DNA from: Sphingomonas elodea ATCC 31461
Lineage (GTDB): Bacteria; Pseudomonadota; Alphaproteobacteria; Sphingomonadales; Sphingomonadaceae
Direction: 5' to 3'
Assembly (NCBI RefSeq): GCF_000226955.1
Contig: NZ_AGFU01000034.1
Span: 62,001 to 126,000, forward strand
DNA length: 64,000 nt
Below are positions 18,455-25,998 of this stretch, one piece after another (within the stretch, counting starts at the first letter, position 1; every line of letters begins with the position of its first letter). The position numbers and the translations under genes are program-made. The notes beneath the pieces are model-generated. The model was not told the origin of the DNA. It did not search any database and saw only the letters and a program-made list of their open reading frames with translations.

Positions 18455-19486
18455 TCACTTGAGCCTTGCCGGATCGAGCGGGGTGAGATCGGCTACGCGC
18501 TTCGCCATCTCGGCGCGCATCGCCTCGGGTGCCGCGATCAGGCCACGCTTCACCAGCGGGCCGGTGGGGCCCCACAGCGTGGTGTAGAGCGTAAGGAAGT
18601 CCTTCAGCCCCGGCACGGCCTTCAGGTGGCGCTTCTTGACGTAGAGATAGAGCGGCCGCGCGCCCGGATATCTGCCGTCCGCGATCGTCGCATAGCTGGG
18701 CGCCACGCCCTCGATCGGCACGCCGTGCAGTCGGTTCTGGTTCTCTTCGAGATAGGAATAGCCGAAGATTCCCAGCGCATTGGGGTTCTGCGCCAGTCCT
18801 TGGACGATAAGATTGTCGTTCTCGCCCTTGTCGACATAAGCGCCGTCATCGCGGATGCGGCGGCATTCGGCGTCGTACTGCGCGGGATCGGCCTCGGCCT
18901 TGAGCTTGGTCGCGTTGGGATCGGCCTCCAGGCAACCGGGCGCCAGCATCAGTTCGACGAAGGCGTCGCGCGTGCCGCTGGTCGAGGGCGGGCCCATCAC
19001 CAGGATCGGAATGGCGGGCAGGCTGGGGTTCACGTCGCGCCAGGTACGGGCAGTGTTGCGCTTGCCCAGCGGGTTGGCGGCGAGCGCCAGGTACACGTCG
19101 CGCTTGGTGAGCCGGAGCTTCGGGCCCTGGTTCGATTCCGCGAGCGCCACGCCGTCCAGACCGATGACGGTCTCCATCACCTCGCCCACCTGGTTTGCTT
19201 CGCAGCGATCATATTCCTTGCGCGTCATCCGGCGCGAGGCGTTGGCGATGTCCGGGAACTGGGCGCCGACGCCCTCGCAAAAGCGGCGGATCCCCGCGCC
19301 GCTGCCGATCGATTCCACCACCGGCGCCTTGCGGCCGCTGCGCGCGTTGACAAAGGCTTCGGCGACGGCGGTGGTGAAGGGATAGACCGTGGATGAGCCG
19401 ACGACGCGGATCTCGCGAGTCGCATTGCCGTCGCAGGCCGCAAGGGCGAGCGAGCCAAAGGCGATCAGCGCTAGACGACCGAGCAT
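18455..19486 (-). CDS. pstS: Phosphate-binding periplasmic protein, predicted lipoprotein
   Basis: A PstS-family substrate-binding protein of 343 residues. I chose the ATG at 19486 because it gives a clean lipoprotein signal (MLGRLALIAFGSLALAAC; lipobox LAAC, Cys 18). A longer frame adds an unrelated 26-residue tail. The phosphate-binding start IRVVGSSTVYPFTTAVAEAF and the SGTRDAF loop are visible. It captures phosphate and delivers it to PstCA. It sits between phoR (83 bp upstream) and pstC. Confidence 0.95.
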   Translation of the reverse strand: MLGRLALIAFGSLALAACDGNATREIRVVGSSTVYPFTTAVAEAFVNARSGRKAPVVESIGSGAGIRRFCEGVGAQFPDIANASRRMTRKEYDRCEANQVGEVMETVIGLDGVALAESNQGPKLRLTKRDVYLALAANPLGKRNTARTWRDVNPSLPAIPILVMGPPSTSGTRDAFVELMLAPGCLEADPNATKLKAEADPAQYDAECRRIRDDGAYVDKGENDNLIVQGLAQNPNALGIFGYSYLEENQNRLHGVPIEGVAPSYATIADGRYPGARPLYLYVKKRHLKAVPGLKDFLTLYTTLWGPTGPLVKRGLIAAPEAMRAEMAKRVADLTPLDPARLK

Positions 19487-19569
19487 CGTCACTTGTGGCT
19501 CCCCGAGGATGGCGGTTTGGCAGGCGACGCCGGCGTTCGCACCGCATCCCGCCCCATCCGGCAATCGCG

Positions 19570-20778
19570 TTACGACTTTATGACACTCTGCTCGATGGGC
19601 AGGCGCACCGTCACCGTGGTGCCGATGCCCACCTGCGAGGCGATGTCGAGCCGCCCGCGGTGGCGCTCCACCACATGCTTCACGATGGCCAGGCCCAGCC
19701 CGGTGCCGCCAAGCGACCGGCTTCGTCCCGAATCGACACGGTAGAAACGCTCGGTAAGGCGCGGAATATGCTCGGCCGGGATGCCCTCGCCCTGATCGGT
19801 GACGGCGAAGCGCACCATCGTGTCACCCTCGCTGCGCAGCGATACGGTCACCGGCGTGCCGGCGCGGCCATACTTCATCGCGTTGCCGATCAGGTTGTGG
19901 AGCAGTTGGCTGAGCTGGGTCCGATCCCCGCGCACCGGCGGCACGGCCTCGATCTCGGTGACCAGGTCGGCGGCGCGGGGGCTGCCGGCAAGTTCGCTGC
20001 AGACCTGGGCGATCAGCTCGCCGAGCGACATCGATTCCGCCGGCGTGCGATACTTCTCCGCCTCGATCCGGCTGAGCGAGATCAGGTCGCTGATCAGCCG
20101 GTCCATGCGCCGCGCCTCGTCGTGCATGATCTTGAGGAAGCGGGCGCGGATCTCCGGCTCCTCGCCGGCGCCGTCGGCCAGCGTCTCGACATAGCCGAGG
20201 AGGGAGGCGAGCGGCGTGCGCAACTCGTGGCTGGCATTGGCGACGAAATCGACCCGCATCCGGTCGGCCTGATAGCTGCCGGTGCGATCCACAAGATGGA
20301 CGACGCGCTCGCTGGTTTCCAGCGTGCGGACGCGCATTTCCCAGCGCTGCTCGCGCGTGCCCAGACCCACCAGGTGGATCGGCGCGGCGCTATGGTCTTC
20401 GGCGGGATCGAGCAGCCGCTCGGCCGCGGCCGGGTGGCGGATCGCGAGGCGGACGTCCTCGCCCAGGATGTGCGCGCCGAGCAGCGCACGGGCGGCGGCG
20501 TTGGCGGCAATCACGCGGGTGGTGGCGATCACCAGCACCGGTTCGGCGATCGCCTCGATGACCTCGCCCAGCGCAGGTTCCTGTTCGGTGGCGAGCGCAT
20601 CGGCGGGCGGCGGGGCGGCCGGATCGCCGCCGATCGCGACGATCAGCACGGCGGCGATCGCGCCGACCAGCATCACCAGCCCCACCTGCAATTCGGTGCC
20701 GAGCAGCAGCCCCACCAGCGCCGCCAAGGCGGCGACACCGATCGCGAGAATCAGGCGGGTTCGGGCGGCCGAAAGCAT
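19570..20778 (-). CDS. phoR: Phosphate regulon sensor histidine kinase PhoR
   Basis: A 402-residue sensor kinase. Two hydrophobic helices (about 8-50) form a short membrane anchor without a large periplasmic domain. A PAS-like region (about 70-165) is followed by the H-box FVANASHELRTPLAS (His 184), N-box LIGNAMKYG, and G-boxes DQGEGIP and GTGLGLAIVKHVVERH. That architecture is typical of PhoR, which phosphorylates PhoB under phosphate limitation. It is the first gene of the operon. The 164-bp region upstream is shared with the divergent HPr-rel-A cassette, and I could not see a convincing Pho box there. Confidence 0.95.
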   Translation of the reverse strand: MLSAARTRLILAIGVAALAALVGLLLGTELQVGLVMLVGAIAAVLIVAIGGDPAAPPPADALATEQEPALGEVIEAIAEPVLVIATTRVIAANAAARALLGAHILGEDVRLAIRHPAAAERLLDPAEDHSAAPIHLVGLGTREQRWEMRVRTLETSERVVHLVDRTGSYQADRMRVDFVANASHELRTPLASLLGYVETLADGAGEEPEIRARFLKIMHDEARRMDRLISDLISLSRIEAEKYRTPAESMSLGELIAQVCSELAGSPRAADLVTEIEAVPPVRGDRTQLSQLLHNLIGNAMKYGRAGTPVTVSLRSEGDTMVRFAVTDQGEGIPAEHIPRLTERFYRVDSGRSRSLGGTGLGLAIVKHVVERHRGRLDIASQVGIGTTVTVRLPIEQSVIKS

Positions 20779-20942
20779 CCGCGCCTTCTAGAGCCTTTTC
20801 TCCGGCGGTGAAGACGCTGCCGATTCTCGCACACGATTTTCGGGACGAGCGTTCGACTTGGCGATGTTCTGCGGCCCAACCGTCCCAAGACGAGGCGCTA
20901 TTTACGATTGCGAAACCGGCGCGCGCGCAGAAGAAGAGAGCG

Positions 20943-21332
20943 ATGGACGATCCGAAACCCGAAGACCTGCCGACCCGTCGGCGCGCGCTGATGCTGGGCG
21001 CTGCGAGTGCCGCAGCGATCGTCTCGATTCGCCCCGCGCTGGCGCAGACCAACGCCTCGATCCTGCAGTGCGAGATCCCGGTGACCGATCCGGCGCGCGC
21101 GGGCAGCTATATCGCGGCAGACGGCCGCGTCGTGCCGGCGCGCACGCGCGGTGCCTTCCCCGCGCCGGGGCGCAATTTCAAGGCGCAGGACGTGAAGCGC
21201 GCGCTTAACGGCGGCACGCTGCCGGGCACCGATCCGCAGGCGAGCCGCGCCTATACCAACTATATCCGCCGCCTGCAGCGCGGGACCAGCGGCTTCACCT
21301 GCTTCGCCTCGCTGCAGATGCCGCGCGGCTGA
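20943..21332 (+). CDS. Tat-exported protein of the HPr-rel-A cassette, function unknown
   Basis: A 129-residue protein. The N-terminus has a twin-arginine signal, RRRALMLGAASAAAIVSI, with a likely cleavage after ALA (residue 34). The mature part (about 95 residues) has two cysteines, near its beginning (LQCEIP) and near its end (FTCFASL), and is rich in Arg, Gly and Ser/Thr. I do not recognise it. The ATG at 20943 follows a purine-rich AGAAGAAGAGAG stretch; a longer frame upstream lacks a signal. Only 11 bp separate it from the PqqD-like gene. I infer it may be the exported partner or target of the kinase and nucleotidyltransferase encoded downstream. Confidence 0.7.
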   Translation: MDDPKPEDLPTRRRALMLGAASAAAIVSIRPALAQTNASILQCEIPVTDPARAGSYIAADGRVVPARTRGAFPAPGRNFKAQDVKRALNGGTLPGTDPQASRAYTNYIRRLQRGTSGFTCFASLQMPRG

Positions 21333-21343
21333 CGGCGCCGGCG

Positions 21344-21619
21344 GTGTTCTATCGCGCCGCCGATCCCGCGACCTTGCGCGTCGTGCCGCTCGATGCGCTG
21401 ACGCTGGTCTACCACCGCGCCTCGGGCATCACCCATATCGTCGACGCGCCGGTGCCGGAGATTCTCGACATCCTGGCCGAGGGGCCGCGCGACGTGCCCG
21501 GGCTGCTCGCGGTGCTGGCCGCGCGCTTCGACCTCGCCGACCCCGATCCGGCGGCGCTGGCGGTGCGGCTCGACGAGCTCGTCGCGGCGGGGCTGGTGGA
21601 GCGGACATGCGCCATCTGA
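21344..21619 (+). CDS. PqqD-like peptide chaperone of the HPr-rel-A system
   Basis: A 91-residue small winged-helix protein of the PqqD/RRE type, in which PqqD-like domains bind peptide leaders. The pattern TLVYHRASGITHIVDAPVPE, then ILDILAEGPRDV and LDELVAAGLVERT is what I know of the 'HPr-rel-A system PqqD family' proteins. The start is a GTG at 21344. The 3' end overlaps the kinase gene by 13 bp, so the two are made together. It could present a peptide or protein substrate to the kinase. Confidence 0.8.
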   Translation: MFYRAADPATLRVVPLDALTLVYHRASGITHIVDAPVPEILDILAEGPRDVPGLLAVLAARFDLADPDPAALAVRLDELVAAGLVERTCAI

Positions 21620-22458
21620 AGCTGCTGCGCATCGGGCCGCTGGGCTTCCGCATCGGCAGCCATTGGCGAGAGCCCATCGCCGCGCTGGACGATCTCTACC
21701 GCGACTATCCAGGCCCGCAGGACGGCATCGCGGACTTCAACGTCCACCTGTTCGCGGCGCGGCCCTGGCGGCGGGTGCTGCGCCCCTCGGTGCACATCGC
21801 AGGCGACTTCGTGATCCCCGATGCGGCGCCGCTGCCGCTCGCCCAGGGGCTGCTCGCCGCCGAGATGGGGATGAACCTGCAGATGGCGCTGGGGCTGCGG
21901 CGCTACCTGCTGCTGCACGCCTCGATGGTCGAGCGCGACGGGCGTGCGGTGCTGATGACCGGCATCTCGGGGGCGGGCAAGTCGACGCTTGCCGCACTGC
22001 TCATGGCGCGCGGCTGGCGGCTGATGGGCGACGAGTTCGCGCTGATTGACTGCGCCACCGGGCTCGCCCACGCCTTTCCCCGGCTGGTCAGCCTGAAGAA
22101 CGAGGCGATCGACGTGGTCGCGCAGGCGCTGCCGGGCGCGCGCTTCGGGCCGCTGCTGGAGGGCACGCCCAAGGGCGCCATCCGCCATCTTGTGCCGGAC
22201 GCCCGCGCCATCGCCGCGATGGACCAGCCCGCCGAGCCCAGCCTCATCCTCTTCCCCCGCTTCGGGTTCGACGCCGCCGAACGCCCGGTGCTGCCGAGCG
22301 AGGCGTTCGTTCGGCTCACCCAGAGCTCCACCAACTATGTGACGCTCGCCGAACGCGGCTTCGACGCGCTGACCCGGCTGGTGCAGAAGGTGCCCTCGCG
22401 CGCGATCGACTATCCGGACGCCGAGACCGCCATCGCCATGGTGGAGGCGCTGGCATGA
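21607..22458 (+). CDS. HprK-related kinase A
   Basis: A 283-residue protein related to HPr kinase/phosphorylase. It has LLLHASMVERDG (His 104, equivalent in position to the HprK active-site region), Walker A LMTGISGAGKSTLAALL (about 117-133), GDEFALID (141-148, acidic metal site) and FPRLVSLKNEAI (157-168). Family members near PqqD-like genes are set apart from true HPr kinases of carbon regulation and have no established substrate. No HPr or EI gene lies nearby. Its start overlaps the PqqD-like gene by 13 bp; its stop overlaps the nucleotidyltransferase by 4 bp. HprK-like kinases that phosphorylate a serine on lasso-peptide precursors are a relevant parallel. Confidence 0.85.
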   Translation: MRHLKLLRIGPLGFRIGSHWREPIAALDDLYRDYPGPQDGIADFNVHLFAARPWRRVLRPSVHIAGDFVIPDAAPLPLAQGLLAAEMGMNLQMALGLRRYLLLHASMVERDGRAVLMTGISGAGKSTLAALLMARGWRLMGDEFALIDCATGLAHAFPRLVSLKNEAIDVVAQALPGARFGPLLEGTPKGAIRHLVPDARAIAAMDQPAEPSLILFPRFGFDAAERPVLPSEAFVRLTQSSTNYVTLAERGFDALTRLVQKVPSRAIDYPDAETAIAMVEALA

Positions 22459-23462
22459 ACCCGGCGCTGCTCCTGGCCCGGGTGCTGCGAGATCCTGCCG
22501 CGATTGCGGGGCTCTCGGCGCCGGACTGGAACGCGCTCTGGGCCGTCGCCCGCGCCGAACAACTGGCGGGGACGCTCGCGCACCGGATCGCCGGGCTGCC
22601 GATGCCCGAGGCGGCGGCGCGGCTGGTGGCAGACGCCATCGCCTCGGCCGAGCAGGGCCGCACCGCAGCGCTGTGGGAAGCCGAGATGGCGCGCCGGGCG
22701 CTGGCCGGGCTCGACGTGCCGGTGGTGCTGCTCAAGGGCACCGCGTTCGCGGCGGCGGGACTGTCGCCTTCGGTCGGGCGGACGATCGGCGATCTCGACA
22801 TCCTCGTGCCGCGCGACGCGATGGCCGAGGTCGAGGCCGCGCTGCTCGCCGCCGGCTGGGAATGGGTGAAGCCCGATCCCTATGACGACGCCTATTATCG
22901 CCGCTGGATGCACGAGCTGCCGCCGCTGATCCACCGCGACCGCGACAAGATGATCGACGTGCACCACACGATCCTGCCACTCACCGCGCGCACCCGCCCC
23001 GACGCGGCGGCGCTGCTGGCGGGGAGCGTGGCGCTGGGGAACGGGCTGCGCATGCTCTGCCCGCAGGACATGCTGTGCCACGCCGCCGCGCATCTGTTTG
23101 CGGACGGCGATCTGGCCGGCGGCATGCGCAACCTGTGGGACATCCACTGCATGCTCGGCGAATTCGGCTTCGACGGGCTGGCGGAACGCGCCGCGCAGCA
23201 CGGGCTGGGTGCGGCGATGGCGCGGGCGGTACGGCAGTCGGCGCGGCTCTACGGCACCGAGGCGCCGCGCGACTGGCAGGGCTGGGACGCGCTCGATCCG
23301 CTGTTCCACCATCGGCTGACGGCGCGGGACCGCTGGGGCCGCTCGACCCGCAAGGCGGTGCAGCTCGGTTTCTACCTCCGCTCGCACCTGCTGCGGATGC
23401 CGCCGGCGATGCTCGCGCGGCATTTGTGGACCAAGTGGCGCAAGGGGTATCGGCCCGTCTGA
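22455..23462 (+). CDS. Nucleotidyltransferase family protein of the HPr-rel-A system
   Basis: A 335-residue protein of the NTP_transf_5-like (PF14907-type) family. It has VVLLKGTAFAAAG (90-102), then GRTIGDLDILVPR (108-120), giving the polymerase-beta-fold pair Asp 113/Asp 115, and a third acidic residue in MIDVHH (Asp 168). Such enzymes transfer a nucleotide or phosphate unit from an NTP to an unknown acceptor. Homologues occur with HprK-like kinases in some lasso-peptide clusters. It overlaps the kinase by 4 bp and ends the cassette; a palindromic repeat follows 14 bp later. Acceptor and donor are unknown. Confidence 0.82.
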   Translation: MNPALLLARVLRDPAAIAGLSAPDWNALWAVARAEQLAGTLAHRIAGLPMPEAAARLVADAIASAEQGRTAALWEAEMARRALAGLDVPVVLLKGTAFAAAGLSPSVGRTIGDLDILVPRDAMAEVEAALLAAGWEWVKPDPYDDAYYRRWMHELPPLIHRDRDKMIDVHHTILPLTARTRPDAAALLAGSVALGNGLRMLCPQDMLCHAAAHLFADGDLAGGMRNLWDIHCMLGEFGFDGLAERAAQHGLGAAMARAVRQSARLYGTEAPRDWQGWDALDPLFHHRLTARDRWGRSTRKAVQLGFYLRSHLLRMPPAMLARHLWTKWRKGYRPV

Positions 23463-23475
23463 TAGCCCAACGGCC

Positions 23476-23501
23476 GTCATCCCGGCTTTCGCCGGGATGA
23501 C
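23476..23501. repeat. Interspersed palindromic repeat copy 1 (terminator-like)
   Basis: A 26-bp near-perfect palindrome, GTCATCCCGGC-tttc-GCCGGGATGAC, between the convergent nucleotidyltransferase and TonB-receptor genes. The same unit recurs at 33858-33883 and in variant form at 33789-33813. It probably forms a strong hairpin in both transcripts. Confidence 0.8.
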
Positions 23502-23552
23502 AGAGAGGGGAGGCGGAGCCGATGCCGGTCGACCCCGCCCCCCTTTCGACAA

Positions 23553-25547
23553 TCAGAAGGTCGCGACCTTGACCATGAACCGCACGTTGCGGCCCGGCTG
23601 GACCACCAGATCCTTGTTGAGCGAGGCGGCGTTGCGCTGCACCTCGTCGGTGAGGTTCTGGCCGATGATCGCGAACTCGATTCCCGGCAGCGATTGGAAC
23701 GGACGCCACGCGATCTGGGCGTTGAGGTTGTTGTAGCCCGGCGTCTCGGTATCGAACGCGCCGAACTTGCTCTGCTTGCCGGCATGGACGAACTGCACGG
23801 CGCCATCCAGCCTCGGGCTCAGCCAGTTGATCCCGCCGCCCAGGCGATAGGGCGGGATGCGCGGCACGTTGCCGCCGCTGTCCAGCGTCGCCCGGGTATA
23901 GTCGGCCAGCGCGGTCAGCTGCAGCGTGCTGTCCTGTCTGTGGAACAGGTCGTAGCTCGCCTTGCCCTCCAGCCCGCGGAAATGCGCGCCCTGCTGGCGA
24001 TAGTTCAGCTCCTTCAGGTCGCCGTCGCCGCCCACCGCGCAGGTGCCGTCGTCGTCGCAGGTGCGCCCCGTCAGGTCGCCATAGATATAGTTGTTGAACC
24101 AGGTCGAATAGGCGCTGCCGTCGAAGTGGAAGCGATCCAGGTTCACCCGCACCGTCGCCTCGATCGAGTTGGCGCGCTCGATCTTCAGGTTGGGATCGCC
24201 GGTCTCGAACGTGTTGGGGCCATCATGCCCGCCGCGCGCGAACAGCTCGGTGATCGCGGGCGCGCGGCCGGTGCTCGATCCGGTCAGGCCCAGCTTCACA
24301 TGGGCGCCGACATCGAGCAGCGCGCCGATCGCCCCGCTGACCGGCGTATAGTCGCGCGCGGTGAACACGTTCGACGCCGGGGTGCCCTCGGCGCGGACAT
24401 GCTCGACGCGGCCGCTCGCCTGGAGGTGGAGGATGTCGGTCAGCGGCACTTCGGTGAAGAGGTACGCCGCCTCGCTCTGGGTGGTGGTGGGGAACAGGTA
24501 GCTGCTGTCCGCACCGATCGCCGAGAACTTGCGGTTCTGCACCTCGAAGCCGATCGCCGAGTTGCGGATCGGCCCCAGCGGGTTCAGCAGGAACTCGAGG
24601 TGCCCGTCGAACTCCTTGTTGCGGAACGTCGTGTCGATCGTGCCGTCGGGTTCCTTCTCGTCATGCGTATAATCGGCATAGCTCGCATCGAGGTTGATGC
24701 TCTTGAGCGGGCCGGTGTTCACCGCGAACACGTTGCGCGACATCACCTTGGTCTGGCGCATGTCGATATAGGTGGTGTCGCTGGGGATGCCGTATTTCGA
24801 GTTGTACTGGCTGACCGACAGGCCGACATGGCTCGCATCGTCGCCGCCGAAGAAGTAGGAGCCGCCGACCGCGCCGCCATGGCCGCGGAAGAAGCTGTTC
24901 TGCTGGGTGCCGAGCGGCGTGTCGTAATTACCGGCGTCGCGGTAGAAGCCATCGGCGTGCAGCGCGACCGCGCCGAGCTTGGCATCGACCAGCGCGCCGC
25001 CTTCGCCGACATTGGAGACGGTGCCGTAGCTGCCGACCGCTTCGCCCGACAGCGTCTCCTTCGGCAGCGCCATCGGCACGCGATTGTTGATCACGTTGAC
25101 GACGCCGCCGATCGCCTGGCTGCCATAGCGCAGCGTACCGGCGCCGCGGACGACCTCGATGCTCTGCGCGGCGAAGGGATCGACCGGCATGCCGTGATCC
25201 GGGCCGATGTCCGACACATCGGAGCTGCTCGATCCGTTTTCGAGGATGCGGACGCGCGTCGCGTCCATGCCGCGGATGATCGGCCGGCTGGCGCCGCTGG
25301 CGAAGGTGGTGGCGGCGATGCCGGGTTCCTGGGCCAGCACGTCGCTGATGCTCGCGCCGCCGGCGCGCAGGATCTGGTCGCGATCGACATGGGTGACGAT
25401 CGTCGGCACCTCGTCGCTGGCGATCGCATAGGGCGCGGCGGTGACGATGATGGTGTTCTTGTCGTTCGCCTGCTGCGGGTCGGGATCGGCAAAGGCATGG
25501 GGAACGAACGCGACAACGGCCGCGCCCGCGAGAAGGGCAGTACGCAT
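23553..25547 (-). CDS. TonB-dependent outer-membrane receptor, ZnuD-like (probable metal uptake)
   Basis: A 664-residue receptor. Signal peptide MRTALLAGAAVVAFVPHAFA is followed by a TonB-box-like NTIIVTAAPY, a plug domain (about 45-150: VRILENGSSSSDVSDIGPDH, then IEVVRGAGTLRYGSQAIGGV) and a 22-strand barrel ending in Phe (VRFMVKVATF). The plug pattern with SDVSDIGPDHG and DPFAAQSIEVVRG resembles ZnuD and related zinc/copper receptors. It lies 57 bp after the DUF2946 gene, a family often next to copper-related TonB receptors. Metal identity is inferred from context only. Confidence 0.85.
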   Translation of the reverse strand: MRTALLAGAAVVAFVPHAFADPDPQQANDKNTIIVTAAPYAIASDEVPTIVTHVDRDQILRAGGASISDVLAQEPGIAATTFASGASRPIIRGMDATRVRILENGSSSSDVSDIGPDHGMPVDPFAAQSIEVVRGAGTLRYGSQAIGGVVNVINNRVPMALPKETLSGEAVGSYGTVSNVGEGGALVDAKLGAVALHADGFYRDAGNYDTPLGTQQNSFFRGHGGAVGGSYFFGGDDASHVGLSVSQYNSKYGIPSDTTYIDMRQTKVMSRNVFAVNTGPLKSINLDASYADYTHDEKEPDGTIDTTFRNKEFDGHLEFLLNPLGPIRNSAIGFEVQNRKFSAIGADSSYLFPTTTQSEAAYLFTEVPLTDILHLQASGRVEHVRAEGTPASNVFTARDYTPVSGAIGALLDVGAHVKLGLTGSSTGRAPAITELFARGGHDGPNTFETGDPNLKIERANSIEATVRVNLDRFHFDGSAYSTWFNNYIYGDLTGRTCDDDGTCAVGGDGDLKELNYRQQGAHFRGLEGKASYDLFHRQDSTLQLTALADYTRATLDSGGNVPRIPPYRLGGGINWLSPRLDGAVQFVHAGKQSKFGAFDTETPGYNNLNAQIAWRPFQSLPGIEFAIIGQNLTDEVQRNAASLNKDLVVQPGRNVRFMVKVATF

Positions 25548-25604
25548 GAAACAAAACTCCGTGAACCTGGGGGACGTCGCGCAGGCGGCGACGCGATATT
25601 TCTG

Positions 25605-25958
25605 TCAGGCGGTGCGGAGTGCGGGCGGCGCGCGGCTGCGCCAGGCGTGCGAACGCAGCGCGCGCGGGGCCGGATCGCCTGCCGGCGATTCCCGCCATTC
25701 GGTTGCCGGCTGCGGCGGGCTGAGTGTGGGCGGGGAGGAGGCCAGATAGGCGGCGGCGGTCGCCAGCTCGCCGCAGAACGGGCAATCCTGATCGTCGTCA
25801 TTCGGCTTGGGCGCGTGATGCGCGTGCGTCGCCTTGACCCAGCCGGGGGTATCATGGGCATGCGCGCGGACGATCCCCGCCTGCCAGCACAGCGCGAACG
25901 CGAGCAGCAGTCCCGGCAGCAGCCGGACGAGAAGACCAGGTACGCGGAACGAGCGCAT
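25605..25958 (-). CDS. DUF2946-like small membrane-associated protein
   Basis: A 117-residue protein with an N-terminal hydrophobic helix (VRLLPGLLLAFALCWQAGI). A His/Asp-rich stretch (HAHDTPGWVKATHAHHAPKP) and a CPFCGE motif follow, then a proline-rich tail. This layout (helix, histidines, CPxC) resembles DUF2946, a family I associate with metal, probably copper, handling. It is upstream of and co-directional with the TonB receptor. An 11-bp perfect inverted repeat (25957-25987) sits on its start codon. Confidence 0.7.
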   Translation of the reverse strand: MRSFRVPGLLVRLLPGLLLAFALCWQAGIVRAHAHDTPGWVKATHAHHAPKPNDDDQDCPFCGELATAAAYLASSPPTLSPPQPATEWRESPAGDPAPRALRSHAWRSRAPPALRTA

Positions 25959-25987
25959 TCACGATGCCGTACCGCAGCATCGTGAAT
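25957..25987. promoter_or_regulatory. Palindrome at the start of the DUF2946-TonB receptor operon
   Basis: ATTCACGATGC (25957-25967), a 9-base spacer, then GCATCGTGAAT (25977-25987), a perfect 11-bp inverted repeat. Its left arm overlaps the ATG of the DUF2946 gene and its right arm lies 11 bp from the cydC stop. It could be an operator for a metal-responsive repressor or an mRNA hairpin masking the start. It is not a typical terminator because no T-run follows in the cydC direction. Confidence 0.5.
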
Positions 25988-25998
25988 GTTTCAATATA

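Noticed and set aside
20779-20942. A Pho box between phoR and the Tat protein gene
   Set aside because: No pair of CTGTCAT-like direct repeats with the right spacing was visible.
23694-25985. A 763-codon frame opposite the TonB receptor
   Set aside because: A complementary shadow of the receptor, which has a full signal, plug and barrel on the minus strand.
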